From Sphaeroforma arctica JP610 (lineage: Eukaryota; Opisthokonta; Ichthyosporea; Ichthyophonida), in NCBI RefSeq assembly GCF_001186125.1, contig NW_014040103.1, forward strand, positions 1 through 38,726: 38,726 bases of DNA, read 5' to 3'. A program made the position numbers and the translations under genes. The first letter of the stretch is position 1; each line of letters begins with the position of its first letter. The notes below the pieces were generated by a model that worked only from the letters and a program-made list of their open reading frames with translations, was not told the origin of the DNA and did not search any database. Shown here in pieces: positions 1 through 12,209 of this stretch.

Positions 1-135
1 TATATGTATAAATTTATTATAAATCTATCTATCTATCTATCTATCTATCTATTTATATATCTATCTATATCTATATCTATATCTATATCTATATATATAT
101 CTAAATCTATATATATATACGTATATATATGTATT
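1..135. repeat. TCTA / TA microsatellite
   Basis: Runs of TCTA units from about position 26 pass into CTATAT and TATA units up to about 135. This is simple sequence with no coding potential. The left edge of the window cuts the array, so its full length is unknown. Confidence 0.9.
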
Positions 136-959
136 AGACGGGCTACCACATTAGACTCTATGTTATAAACGTACTCTTAAGCAGTACGTAAAATATAAAC
201 GTACTCTTAATAGTACAGGGAACTTAAGTTTCTTAACGGTTTTATTAATTGATACCTTTTCCATTTTACATATCAGATGTTTGCCCTCGGCCATTAAAGG
301 GCCCGATTAGAATGCCAAAGATAGGATTTGGAATAGTTTTATTAATAGAACTATATTTTATTCCAAATCTATTTGTATCTGAATACTTCGGTAGCGAGAT
401 GGCTCAACCGAAAAAAGGTTTCTAGGGACTATTAATATTACTTAGTTGATCCTCCGTTCAGCCAACCAGATGTGCCAGTCTGGTGATTGCAAGTCGGTAA
501 TTCTTGATAAGTGGAAAGTTATTGGTTAAGACAAGAACAAAAGACATCAACAGTATTTTCTTTTCTTTTTACATTTTTTTTTTCTAAAGATAGGATTTTA
601 AGAGTCTTTCGAATTCGATCGAATAACGAAAAGATAAATAAAATGCCTTCGGCGAAAACAGTACAGAGAGGAGTATATACAGGCAATGTCTCAGAGTATT
701 GCTGTTTTCACGAGGCAAACATAACTTCACTAAAAGACTAATTACGTTTATTTTGCTTTAATTTCATTTGAGCTTTAGAAGACTTCATTACGTTTAACTA
801 TTCTAAGACGTTAATATCGCCTTAAGAGACCGAAACTTACACATTTTAAGGTTAGCAAAGGTATTAATTACTTAGACTACTTAAATGTAAAGGTAGATAA
901 CTACCACAATTTTTTTCTTGTCCAAGAGAGTCCTTAAGAGACCAGCTAGCAGTCATAAG
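136..959. other. AT-rich stretch without a recognised gene, left flank of the retroelement fossil
   Basis: I see no host gene here. A short direct repeat, ATAAACGTACTCTTAA, occurs near 165 and again near 192. A second shared word, CTTAAGAGACC, occurs near 822 and 932. The stretch could contain the 5' end of the element that follows, but I could not find a matching second copy in the window, so no terminal repeat is called. Confidence 0.4.
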
Positions 960-3682
960 TTAAGATTATGACCAAGAAAGACAATACTCGTTCTAAGAAG
1001 AGTAGAGCTGAAAAGAAGAGGATGGAGAGAGACGCCGCTGCTGCTGCCGTATTTAACGCGACCGCAGAAGAGGAAAATCAATCAGTAACCGAAATCATTG
1101 CTACTGGTATTAATAACCAGAACAATACAGCAGATAAGGGTGAAGACACTCCATTAAAAGAGAATTCCCCTGAAGAACGAGCCCGCGGGCCAACTATTGC
1201 GTCCGCTTCGAAGCTTACGTTTACGAAGCCAAGAAGCGACGCAAAAGGATCGGTTAAGACGATCCCTACTAATCCTGATGAGAACACTCAGAAGGATCTA
1301 ACTCCAATTACAGAGAAAGGAGACAACCCGCATAAGCAAGAGGATGAGAAGGAAAGCTCAGAGAGCCGACCCGAATCAGAATCAAACCAGCCATCGCATA
1401 TAAGTAAGTTGATCGATGAGAACACTGAACTTAAGAATTAGTTAGCCGCACTGAAGAAGCAAACGACCATTGAACAGGTAGAGAAGACTTATGAGTCAGG
1501 TGAGAAAGCAAAATGCTTACGCGAACATATTTCTCCCGGTAATACTCAAGCTCTTGAAAATTGGACCGCCCGTGAACTGGAAAAGCCAGTTACGGACGAG
1601 CCCGAACTACCAGGTTTTGCGATAGCCTTTGCGGATTTAAACCCCGAAGAGCAGACACTGTTCACGCCAGGAGTTTCCCCTGGACATGAATCTGCTATTC
1701 TCGAGGATATTATAAACCCCGAGACAAGAAAGAAGACTCAGCAGGAGCTTCCCCATTTGGAAAAGGCCCCACGCCAAGTACCAAAGTCTACGGGATATAT
1801 TCTTCCTATGCATCAAGACCCACAGGTGATTATACCACCTGGGCTTCACATTAACGCTATTATGGACTTTGGGGCACATTTTCGTAGCACTAAAGCTGCC
1901 CGTAGGCGCGCCAACGACATCGAGTTTAATCGAGTCGATCGGCACGCTATTCATCAGCCTGCCGAAGATTTCCAATCTGAAGAGGTAACCGCGCTAAATC
2001 AGGCCGTAAATGATAATACTCTACAGATGGAGACAGCGCATGACTTACACAACGCTAGCGACGTCACCCACTACGTTAATCTAATCGCTATTAAGCAAAG
2101 ATGGATATACCAACCACTGCAGGCTCAACGTGGGCAAGACCACCGCGATATCCAGAAGTACAAGGGGCTGATCAGTCGACTTAAGTCGAACTGGGACGCC
2201 AACAGCAATAAGGACGAGTTCATAAATAACCATGATCTCGATACCCTGATACGCACCTTAAACGCGTTCACGTTAATGTTGGTGACGAATGATATCGCTC
2301 CGCAACAGTGGATAGCTGTGTTAATGCAGTCATTTGACCCTGAGGGTACAAGTTATTTGACTCTATAGAGACATCTCCACGAACTAGACTAGTGTCGAAA
2401 CTGGACAGCAGTATGTTGGTCAGTATCATCCTTGTTGAGTAAGGACATGCGCAGTCCAGGGAGCCAGCACCAAACACTACCATACAGAGCTACATATTAA
2501 AACTCGATGCTGATTTACAATGTCCCAATATTAAGAAGGAAAAGATACATCGATGGTACGAGTTCCTGGCTATGTATGTGTTCTGTATGAAAATTAGCAA
2601 TAATGACCAAGAAATTTTGTATACTGAACTTAGACGTAAATACGCAAACACACCTTGAGATTTTAGGTCATGAAACAAAGTTTTATCTGACCCGCCTTGA
2701 ATGGGACAAGTACTATCAAACTGTGTCAACTTTGTATTCTTCCAGTCGAGTAACCTCGCAGACAAAGGCGGTTGTTACGAAACCGCGGGAGCAGACCGAT
2801 CAAGGGTACGTATCCAGGCAGACCTCAAACGAGAGACCCCAACATACACGTCCACGTGAATCTACTCAATTTACACGCCCTGTTAAGAAGGTGCGTGAGG
2901 AGCACAAGGAACCTGCATACAAGCAAGTTAAGAAATGTGCTGATGAGAAAATTGGTTATGACATGTACCAGTAAACCCCTAACGGTAACTGGAACGGAAA
3001 GTATGCCTATTCTAGTAAACACTATCTTACAAAATGCGATAAATGTGAGAAGACCAATGGCTACCACACTAAATCGTGTAACGTCAGACCCGACATCGAG
3101 TTGTACTGACGATACTACCGGGTACAATCGTTACACAGACAGTACAACGACTCTTTAGATGAGCGTGTAACAATCCCTGTATATTGCAATGGAAATAAAA
3201 TCCTTGCGTTGATTGATCCTGGTTCTGAAATTTCATGCATATCCGATCGTTTTGCATTAATGAAAGATATCGAAAGGAGAACACAAACAACTCGCCTCAT
3301 TTTAGCTGATGAGAAAACCTCCAAGTGTGAAACTATGGCAACAGATGTTAAGGTCTCGTTAGCCGATGATAGGAGTATCACTACTCAAGATGTGATAGTT
3401 AAGATGTCACAGAAGTACAACATTATAGTCGGAATGAGCGATATACTCACTCTAGGTATAACAGTAACTGGTTTACCAAATAACATAGATCCATTAAAGG
3501 ATCAATCAGACGATAACTGTCTGAATCCATATAAGGCCCCGTCAGACACAGTCAAGACATTAATACCTGACTTTGCTAACAAAATCATGGATCAGATTCT
3601 AGTAAATAAGAAGATAAAGATCACAGAGGCGAATTCTTTCACACCCTATTTTTAAAGGGATTAATGAAAGATAACCCTGAAG
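960..3682 (+). mobile_element. Ty3/gypsy-like retroelement fossil, plus-strand piece (gag and protease parts)
   Basis: This is a fossil retroelement piece reading rightwards. About 970-2980 encodes a Lys/Glu/Ser-rich, then more globular, Gag-like protein. A zinc-knuckle-like cysteine/histidine cluster lies near 3035-3078. About 3190-3630 encodes an aspartic-protease-like domain with a LIDPGSE motif. The piece is broken, with several breaks, and cannot make a full polyprotein. Its protease part matches the minus-strand piece to the right at about 98% by hand over roughly 290 bases, so the family was active recently. I did not recognise a terminal repeat pair. Naming the gag region rests on its position and composition; the protease call is firmer because the same sequence leads straight into reverse transcriptase in the other piece. 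Confidence 0.75.
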
Positions 3683-3976
3683 TACATGCACATAGAATAT
3701 GTTCTGGTGCTTCAGCTTATGGTTTTGCGTCAGCCAAGCAAGAATGTATTTATCATTCTGCTCCTCTAGAATAAAGGTAGGGTGTTGAGAATCCACTTGC
3801 GTGGTCTCTAAGTCTGTAGTGTTTCCAGACTCCTGCCCTGCTTTCGCATGAGTGTCATAAGTGCGCTCATGTGCGTTAGATACACCTGATGTATTAAATA
3901 GTCGCATTATATGTGTATACGCTTCAGGGTTATCTTTCATTAATCACTTTAAAAATAGGGTTTGAAAGAATTCGAG
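3634..3976. repeat. Short inverted repeat at the junction of the two element pieces
   Basis: Arms of about 50 bases, 3634-3682 and about 3924-3976, are reverse complements with only a few mismatches and enclose roughly 240 bases. Both arms carry the end of an element reading frame and the bases just after it. The two pieces are therefore tail to tail, and single-stranded DNA here could fold into a hairpin. Confidence 0.8.
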
Positions 3977-6293
3977 CTTGGATTTATGTTATTAAATAAA
4001 GTCCGGGCTAGAGATTGACGCTTCTTAATTGTAGTGTCAATAGTAGATTGTATTTCTTGTGCACAGACTTTAAATGCTGTGTTGCCTTTGAACTGCTTAA
4101 CGTTCAATTGGGTAGAGAGTGGAATCTCTGATTCTTTGACCTTGTTAAGGAAGGTCTCAGAAGGGGTCCATTTGGTTGTTCCAATGGGACCTATACGACA
4201 TATCATAGTATGTCTCCAGGGCGTCTTCTGGACGACTCGGGTACTCTGATATAGGAAAGTATCTACTTCCCTATCTAAATATATTGGCTCGCATTGTATC
4301 ATGCTTATCAATTTATTGAGCCATGGATCTTTACTCCGTAATGGGCAACACAACGTGATGGTAGCTTTATGTATATGAACATAATTTAATAGCTGGGCAA
4401 TTAACTGCCATGGTGGATTAACCCACGCATTATGTTTGGAGAGGTCTATTTGAAAGGCGTCTCCCAAAGGATGATTTAAAGTCCTGTAATTCGATAGTTG
4501 TGCATTATGATGTGCAGCAAACATATCTATGGAACGTGGCCCACATATTTTTGAGCCAGTTCAAACCACCTGGGATTACACTTTCAGTCAGTGGCTAGTA
4601 ACTCACGTACGGACTTATTAAAGTCCGGTAAATGGTTATGTATTCCTGGCAGATGTTTTATATCAAAATGAAACTTTGATATTGTATCATGCCAGCAACT
4701 CAGTAATTGTGAGTCGGTTTTTATCTCTTTCATATATTGAAAAGATTTCTGATCACACATCAGCGTAAATGCTGTTCCGTATAAGTTTTCTCGAAAGTGT
4801 GTTAGAGCTGCCACTATGGCTAATAGCTCTTGTTTAACAGTTGGACAATTCAACTGTGAAGCATTTATCGCTCGACTAAAGAATTGTATATATCTAGGTT
4901 TGTTATCTATTACCTGATGTAATACTCCTCTTAGGGCTAAGTCGGAGGCTTCCGTTACTATTTCAAACGGCACGCCATCGACTGGCCCTTGTACTACAGG
5001 TGCTTGTTGGACGGCGTGTTTGAGTGCTTTAAACGCATCATCCCACTCTTTTGTCCACAAGTCGCCTAGTTTACCTTTGTGACATCTTAGTTGTCCAAAA
5101 GGTTTGAGGTAATCAGCCAAGTGTGGTACTCCATCTGAAAAGAAGTTTACAAACCCACTCATGCTGTTAACATCTCTTCCTGTAGTTGGTGTTCGCCAAT
5201 CTAACAGGTTTTCCACCTTACCGGGGTCGATTTTAATACCTTCCCCAGATATTCGGTAGCCTAAGAGCTGTATTGCGCTCATGGCAAAGTGGCATTTCTT
5301 CTCGTTAATCTTGAAGTTTTGCTCGTTGAGTCTCTTAAGGACTCGTCTGACTAATGCGGCATGTTCGCCCTTAGTCTTAAAAAAGATGACTATGTTATCT
5401 ATATAGACTTGCACGTTAGTCATGTCTGCAAATATTTCATCCATTACTTGTTGGAAGAATGTTGGTAAAGAGTGCAATCTGAAAGGTGCCCCTCTAAACC
5501 TTTATTGTTTACCTTTCCACGTAAAACTAAAGTATTTACAATGTGGATCATATATCTGCATTTGATGGTATCCTTGTGTAAGGTCTATAGTTGTAAATAC
5601 TGTAGCACCTTCCATCCTTCGCAGTAGCTCGTTAATACGAGGTAGGTGAAAGCTATGAGTCGGCAATAATTTGTTTATTGGACTCATATCTAAACATACT
5701 CTGACTTTCTTAAACGATCCGTCAGAGTTATGTTGGTCTACGGCTAACAATGCCAAGTTAACTGGCGTATGTTGATAGTTAATTTCTATCACTCCATCTG
5801 CTAACCATTTCTCAACTTGTTCTTTTACCGCAGCCTCGTGTCTCCAGGATACATAGTTCCTTGAGTGGCACTTCAACTGTCTAAAGTTCACCTTGGTTAA
5901 GTCAAGGCTGACATATCCGTCGTGAAAACGGAATTTTGCCCAATCTGTGATCTTTATCTTCTTATTTACTAGAATCTGATCCATGATTTTGTCCGCAAAG
6001 TCAGGTATTAATGTCTTGACTGTGTCTGACGGGGCCTTATATGGATTCAGACAGTTATCGTCTGATTGATCCTTTAATGGATCTATGTTATTTGGTAAAC
6101 CAGTTACTGTTATACCTAGAGTGAGTAAATCGCTCATTCCGACTATAATGTCGTACTTCTGTGACATCTTAACTATCACATCTTGAGTAGTGAGACTCCT
6201 ATCATCGGCTAACGAGACCTTAACTTCTGTTGCCATAGTTTCACACTTGGGAGTTTTCTCATCAGCTAAAATGAGGTGAATTGTTTGTGTTCT
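3690..6293 (-). mobile_element. Ty3/gypsy-like retroelement fossil, minus-strand piece (protease tail, RT, RNase H, methyltransferase-like domain)
   Basis: Read right to left, the parts are: protease tail (about 6290-5950); Ty3/gypsy-type reverse transcriptase with TTIDLTQGYHQMQI and LGYRISGEGIKI (about 5940-5150); RNase H (about 5050-4590), ending in a HLPGIHNHLPDF-like tail; a domain with SIDMFAAHHNAQL and NAWVNPPWQLIAQLL (about 4545-3950); and the beginning of a further reading frame (about 3940-3690). The NPPW-bearing domain resembles the methyltransferase-like domain that follows RNase H in DIRS elements. That likeness is from memory of the family and was not searched. No integrase is visible. 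The piece is broken, with several breaks, and belongs to the same young family as the plus-strand piece. Confidence 0.85.
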
Positions 6294-6931
6294 CCATCAA
6301 TTATGTACGTCTCTTAAAGGGACTGTAAAAGGGCACATGATTTCGCGAGCTTTGTGATAGATAATTTAATATAGTATATATTGATTATTTGTTCCAGAGC
6401 ACGATGATAAGGCTGCATGATGCAACAAATTGCCAAGATAAGGCACTTTACTTAACCACTATACTAAGTATTAAACCTTTGTTGTACCGTGACATGCTTG
6501 TGGTCCTTAAGTTTCTGTTTAGCTCCCGAGATTGAATGAGAAATTGATGTAGTCAAGAATAAAAGGAATTTGCGTTCCATACTGTACTTTTGCTCTGACT
6601 GGTCACCAAATCAAAGCAAGTACGCTTATCTCAGTAGATAGATACCTATTCACTTGGAAAATAAGTTTGAGGGGCCATTCGGAGGGCGACTTTGTGTATA
6701 CCAGCCACTACGTGAGCTCAATCTTATTTCTTTGGTACAGACTTATGTAAAGAATACTAGATTACAGTGAAGCATGAGGAATTACAATACAAACAAGTTA
6801 TAGTGTGAAGTGTATTTAATTTGCTAGCGTATATTGCTACTATCTACTGTTGCTTGAACATGTGGACTAGAAGGACGATTTGTCTAGTGCTTCTGGTGCT
6901 GGAAATGAATTGATTTATACTGTGAGATCAA
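6294..6931. other. Intergenic stretch, nothing recognised
   Basis: AT-rich sequence between the retroelement fossil and the 3' end of the plastin gene. I see no conserved protein, RNA gene or clear repeat. Confidence 0.5.
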
Positions 6932-6937
6932 TTTATT
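6932..6937 (-). terminator. Candidate polyadenylation signal of the plastin gene
   Basis: TTTATT on the plus strand reads AATAAA on the minus strand. It lies about 175 bases past the plastin stop codon, a plausible 3' UTR length. The match is a six-base motif only. Confidence 0.45.
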
Positions 6938-7111
6938 GTATTGAACCTGTTGTACAATTAATGGTCTTCATACCACACCAGCTTATAAGGGGCACCGTTC
7001 AGCCTATTGATAATTCTACGATATCATTGATCATAGAAATAGTATCACTGGTGTCAGAAATAAGCACTTCGTTCAACGAAATGTCGCACATATATATTGC
7101 GACGTGGTACT

Positions 7112-10100
7112 TCAATCGCCTCTTAAGTCCTGGGCTGACTTGGCCCTGTCATCGGCATAGCTTGCATACATAATGCACGCGAATACCGTCATAACCATCT
7201 TCTGGTTAACTTCGACAATATCCTCCGGCAGAGCATATACCCCAGCACCAACCTTGCGAGCCTGTAAATGAGAGCGATGGTTTTCAATAGGTAAAGTGTG
7301 TATCAGTAAATTAATTTTGGTGAGCTGGGGGTGGTCATCATTATGTAGAAAGTGGGGAGGGGGGAGGGACCTACAGCAAGTACGTATATTTGCATTTCAA
7401 AATAACCTACTGCATGTATCTATTCTTTATACTATTACATCAAAGTACCACGAATTATTAAGCACAAATGTGGATTGAAAACCTTAATATACGAACATAT
7501 AGGACATGATCAGTTTAAACTAGTAGCATGAATAAGTAGATGAGACAAACACAAATCAAATCCTACGTAACACGACACATACCATGGAGATGGCGTATTT
7601 AGCGTTGGTCAGCTCATCTTTCTCAGAAGATGCATTTTTAATGACGTGATCATAGTTGATCGACCCGGGTTTGATTGAGTCTATCAAATCAATAACGGCC
7701 ATGGAATCGGAAATACTGGAATCTGTAAGGTGGGAACCGAGACGGGTGAGTAAGTAATAAGACATCACCAGATGTTAAATACTGGACAATGGAGTCCTAA
7801 ATAAGTGACAATTGAGTCCTACATAAGTGGACATAAGTGTAAACTGGACACAATGGAGTCCTAAATAAATGGCAATTGAGTCCTAAATAAGTGACAATTG
7901 AGTCCTACATAAGTAGACATAAGTGTAAACTGGACACAATGGAGTCCTAAATAAGTGACAATCTTACATAAGTAGACATAAGTGGATAACGGACAATGGA
8001 GCCATATATAATGAATACTGGGATAGTAAACGAGCAGTCCTCGGAGTATACTGGAAGTGCATAACAAGAAGGTCGAGTCCATAGTCGAAAGTATTGAATC
8101 ATAATATTCAAAACATTCGGATAAAAGGTGACCGTACTTTTGAAGTTCTTAATGCTGGAGGACTTCTCATACTCTGCCAGTTTACTGTTGGTCCAGGCGA
8201 TAATGTCTTTGTCGACCATCGGCTGGTCAGTCTTGGCGATGTTCTTTAACATCTCCAAAGTGTACGCCCGCATCAACTGCCAAACAATTGCAAGCGTGAA
8301 CATCTGGTGTCCATCATAGATATCCTTGCCTGAAATTCGTAAACAATTGGAAGTTGCATAAATGAGATAAACGACAGCGACTACAATATGCATAACTGTT
8401 AAATTCATAGCATGGTGCTCAGTGCCGTGTCATTAAGTCACTCGTATGGTAGGCTAATGAAGTGCATATCTGAGACTGTCGACACGCCAATTCAACAATT
8501 GGCGACATAATAGATACGATGGAAGGTGACCTCGAGGTCTGTAATAATTCAGTAGCCTTCGTGGTACTCAAGGTACTCTTCCAGACATCCTTATGACCCT
8601 CTGAAGGAACTCAGCCAACCTCTCAGATATGTGGTCTGAATGTACTCTTCCAAACATCCAAATATGTGGACACTCTCACACACCATATCATTAGTGGGAA
8701 CCAAATCGCAGATGCATATAAAAGGGGCACATACCGTCAATTCCAATAAGGGAAAACTTTTTCTCCTGGCCAAGCTTGACAGCGTAGTTGTCGTTCTCGA
8801 TCTTCTTCATGATGCCACCCATCTTTGTAAACGGAGCCTTGTTGACAATCTTCCAGTCGACCAAGCCAGGGTACACCTTATCAAACAACTCCAGCAGCAC
8901 TTGGCCATCACGGAGGTCTTGGTAGATGCTACCTACATACTGCACACCCAAACTGTTCATCCAGTTCCTGAAGGTCTTTTCCTCGCGCGTCTCGTTAATC
9001 TCCTCAATCTCCACAATCTCTTCCTCCTCAATCTCCAGGTGAGGGTACTGTATAACCGGGTGCGTGACAATGCCAAGCGGGATGGTGGTGAACGTCGTGC
9101 AATGCGATTCCAATTCCGCCAGTGTTGATCGCACTCGTGTCACATACCCTTGTTAAGATCAGAGTATATCAATCACTTCGGACGTGGGTTCGTGCCAGTG
9201 TCGCGGTCATGCTTCGTGTGAGATGGTGTGCTACGGATAAAAACAGTATAGTGCCGGCCATTCACTGAGATATAGACAGAACCTCACATTCAACATATTA
9301 AAATCGGCGTATGAACTCCCACATATTGCCGCAAACATTGCGTGAAGATAACATTTTATCCTTAGATTTTTTTATTGATTGACAATCACTCATACACTCG
9401 TACCTTAGTGAACATATACGTATGCGACATAACTTTAACTTATACAAACACGAACCGACGTGACCTACACACACATACCAAGTTGAACAAATTAGCGACA
9501 AAGGCAAGATTCAGCTTAGCATTTCCGTTGGTCACATCCTTGGGCTTTACGAAGCGTCGACAGTCAATTTTGGTCGCATTCACCAACATAGACTCGGCAC
9601 GCTTCTCCAAGTTGCTCTCCTGTGTGAGAAAACAAACACATACGACCGCCATGTGAGTATAACGACAGGTACGATAGGGAGAGAAAGTGTTTACAGTAGA
9701 ACGTGGCAGAACGTAGAGGACCGCAGTGAAACATGAATAGGGCAGTAGCTAGTATTGAACGGCTATTAAGCAACTCATGTGTGTCCAAGCCGTGACCAAC
9801 GGCATTGACGAGGCCATTTTACCAGTTTGCAGCACGCCCAAGAAACCAAGGCAATGCAACCGCCTTGGCTAGATGCACGCGAGGAAAAGGATAGAAAATC
9901 GCTCAGACTGTGCTTTTCAGCCATAGCGTGTTAGTATCTCTTATTCCATACATGAGATTTTAAATCAACTACACATACATACCTGCAATGGCGTAAGGTC
10001 CACCCCGAACTCTTTGGGCGCAATCTGCTTGAGCAGCACCGTGTAGCCTTCACTATCCTTAATGTCGGCGCTGAAGTTCTTGACCTGCTTATCCGAGCCC

Positions 10101-11843
10101 GCTTCCTTCAGCTGGAAGTTGAACCAGCGCAGAAGAATCTGCTCAGCAGGCAGCGCCATGAGATCCTGCAGTGTCTCGTCCCCCTCTACTAGACGTACTA
10201 GGCCCGGGCACATGTTGAGGTTGACCTATACAGCGCATGTGGATGTGTTGGATTGGCGTGAGTGCGCGTAGTATGCATGGAGTCGATAAGGACGGTTGCA
10301 AAGGCATTTGAGTTTGGGCTTGAGCCGCGCGTGGGGTATGTGTGTTCGAATTTTGCCACGATGGATAGATAGCAATGGAGGTGTGCGGCTCATGAAAAAA
10401 GTCAAATCTGCAAAGGAGACTGACAGGCCTCGCTCAGCGTATAAATACACAGCTTGCAGAGTGCAGAAAGCAAAGTCAAGACTGGACTATTCTGACATTC
10501 CAGCCCAGCCAGACACTAGAAGTAAACGATGCTAGTGTGGTCTGGTATCTAAAGTTCGTCATCCGTTGTCTCGATGGAATATGTAAACGCACCTGCTGTT
10601 AGTGTAAAACAGATATTCAGTGTATAACGATTTTTTGAAATCAAAACAGGTACCTTCGTAAGAAGACCAATGCGGATAATTTGCCAGATGATACCCAGAC
10701 ACAGATGCGGAACTCCGTCAATTAGATCTTGAGCTCCCACATTCACCACATTGCAACCAATGGCCTTGGAGGAGTTGATGGACAGTGTTTGATTCTCGTG
10801 GATTTTGTAGATAGATATGTTTGTGCCCATGTTCAGCGCGCGCTCGTCAATTGTGTTGGGTACGGCTGTGTTAATCAGCTTGCTGGAAGAGGGGGGCGAG
10901 GGGGGGGGAGGTAGGAGTTTTAATACACACCAGCGTTGTATATATACATGCACCGTTTCTGATACCCTTAGGCGTCGGAGAGAGAGTTTATTGCTCAGAA
11001 CGGGGCAAGCGATATCCTCGACTAGTTCGCTAAATCAATACTCGTGTGTGTGTCATATTGTGATGTTCAGCGTCACAGTACTATATAGACGACTGGGCAA
11101 CGTAGAGAATAACCCATTGGCTTGACAACAATCAAATCTTTCACAAATAGTAATTGGATCGACAGACTAGACCCTCATAGTAAGCGAATGCGAGCACTGA
11201 CCTCATTAAGACACCATCGTGGCATGCGGTGTAGAGACTATCGCCATCCTGACTCACGGGAACAACACCGCTCTTCTTGAGGTCCTCATCCTCACCTAGA
11301 CTGTAGTTGATCCAGTCAACGAACGCAACCTGTGGATGTGGCCGCCAACCAGTGAAAAACGAATATTTGACAGAAAAGTGTTAGAAACGAGATAGTCGAG
11401 CCCAAGTAGAGTCATGGCAGCGATGCAATTGACAGCCAGGTCATGAGCTGGGGACAATTCGTTCGCAAGTCCTCCGCAGAGCGTACTAGAATTGAATAGT
11501 AACTCCAAATGATTTCCGGAATTGTGTCGCAACACCAAAGGAACCCGATAGTACTAATTTTGCATAGCGAATTGTGACTAGCGAATACCTTTATCCTAAC
11601 TTTTTTATTCATACAGGAAGTGACATACCTTTTCGTCTTCAGTGGCTGAGTGCGTGGTTCCGGAAGCGGACGCCTTTGTGGTTCCGCCGAACTGTTCAAC
11701 GCCATCGACTGTTTTGATAGCCTTCTTGAATCCGGTTTCCTTCTTTAGCTTGATCGCTTGGAAAAGCTAAGAAAATTAAGATTTTGTGTGCGTATTTAGA
11801 TAGTGGTGCACGAGGAACTTTGATACGACACGCAGAAAGTACT

Positions 11844-11901
<58 letters not shown>

Positions 11902-11928
11902 TATACATATACATACATATATATATAT

Positions 11929-11986
<58 letters not shown>

Positions 11987-12178
11987 NNNNNNNNNNNNNN
12001 NNNNNNNNNNNNNNNNNNNNNNNNNNNNNNNNNNNNNNNNNNNNNNNNNNNNNNNNNNNNNNNNNNNNNNNNNNNNNNNNNNNNNNNNNNNNNNNNNNNN
12101 NNNNNNNNNNNNNNNNNNNNNNNNNNNNNNNNNNNNNNNNNNNNNNNNNNNNNNNNNNNNNNNNNATATGTATATATA

Positions 12179-12209
<31 letters not shown>

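Larger units (their letters stand above)
3276..6293. repeat. Long inverted repeat of the protease region
   Basis: About 3276-3630 on the plus strand and about 6293-5944 on the minus strand are near-identical copies of the same protease-coding stretch, facing each other across roughly 2.3 kb. By hand I count about six differences in 290 bases. The outer end of homology is abrupt near 3276 and near 6293. Confidence 0.85.

Noticed and set aside
511-741. Open frame of 76 codons left of the retroelement
   Set aside because: It opens at GTG rather than ATG, is rich in Phe and Lys from AT-rich DNA, and shows no family resemblance.
136-959. Possible terminal repeat of the retroelement
   Set aside because: No second copy is visible in the window in either direction, and the short direct repeats alone do not define one.
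8570-8662. Imperfect repeat of GTACTCTTCCARACATCC in a plastin intron
   Set aside because: Only two diverged short copies; real but too small to interpret.
9181-9215. GGGTTCGTGCC resembling a tRNA B box
   Set aside because: No matching acceptor stem, anticodon arm or A box could be folded around it, and it lies in a plastin intron.
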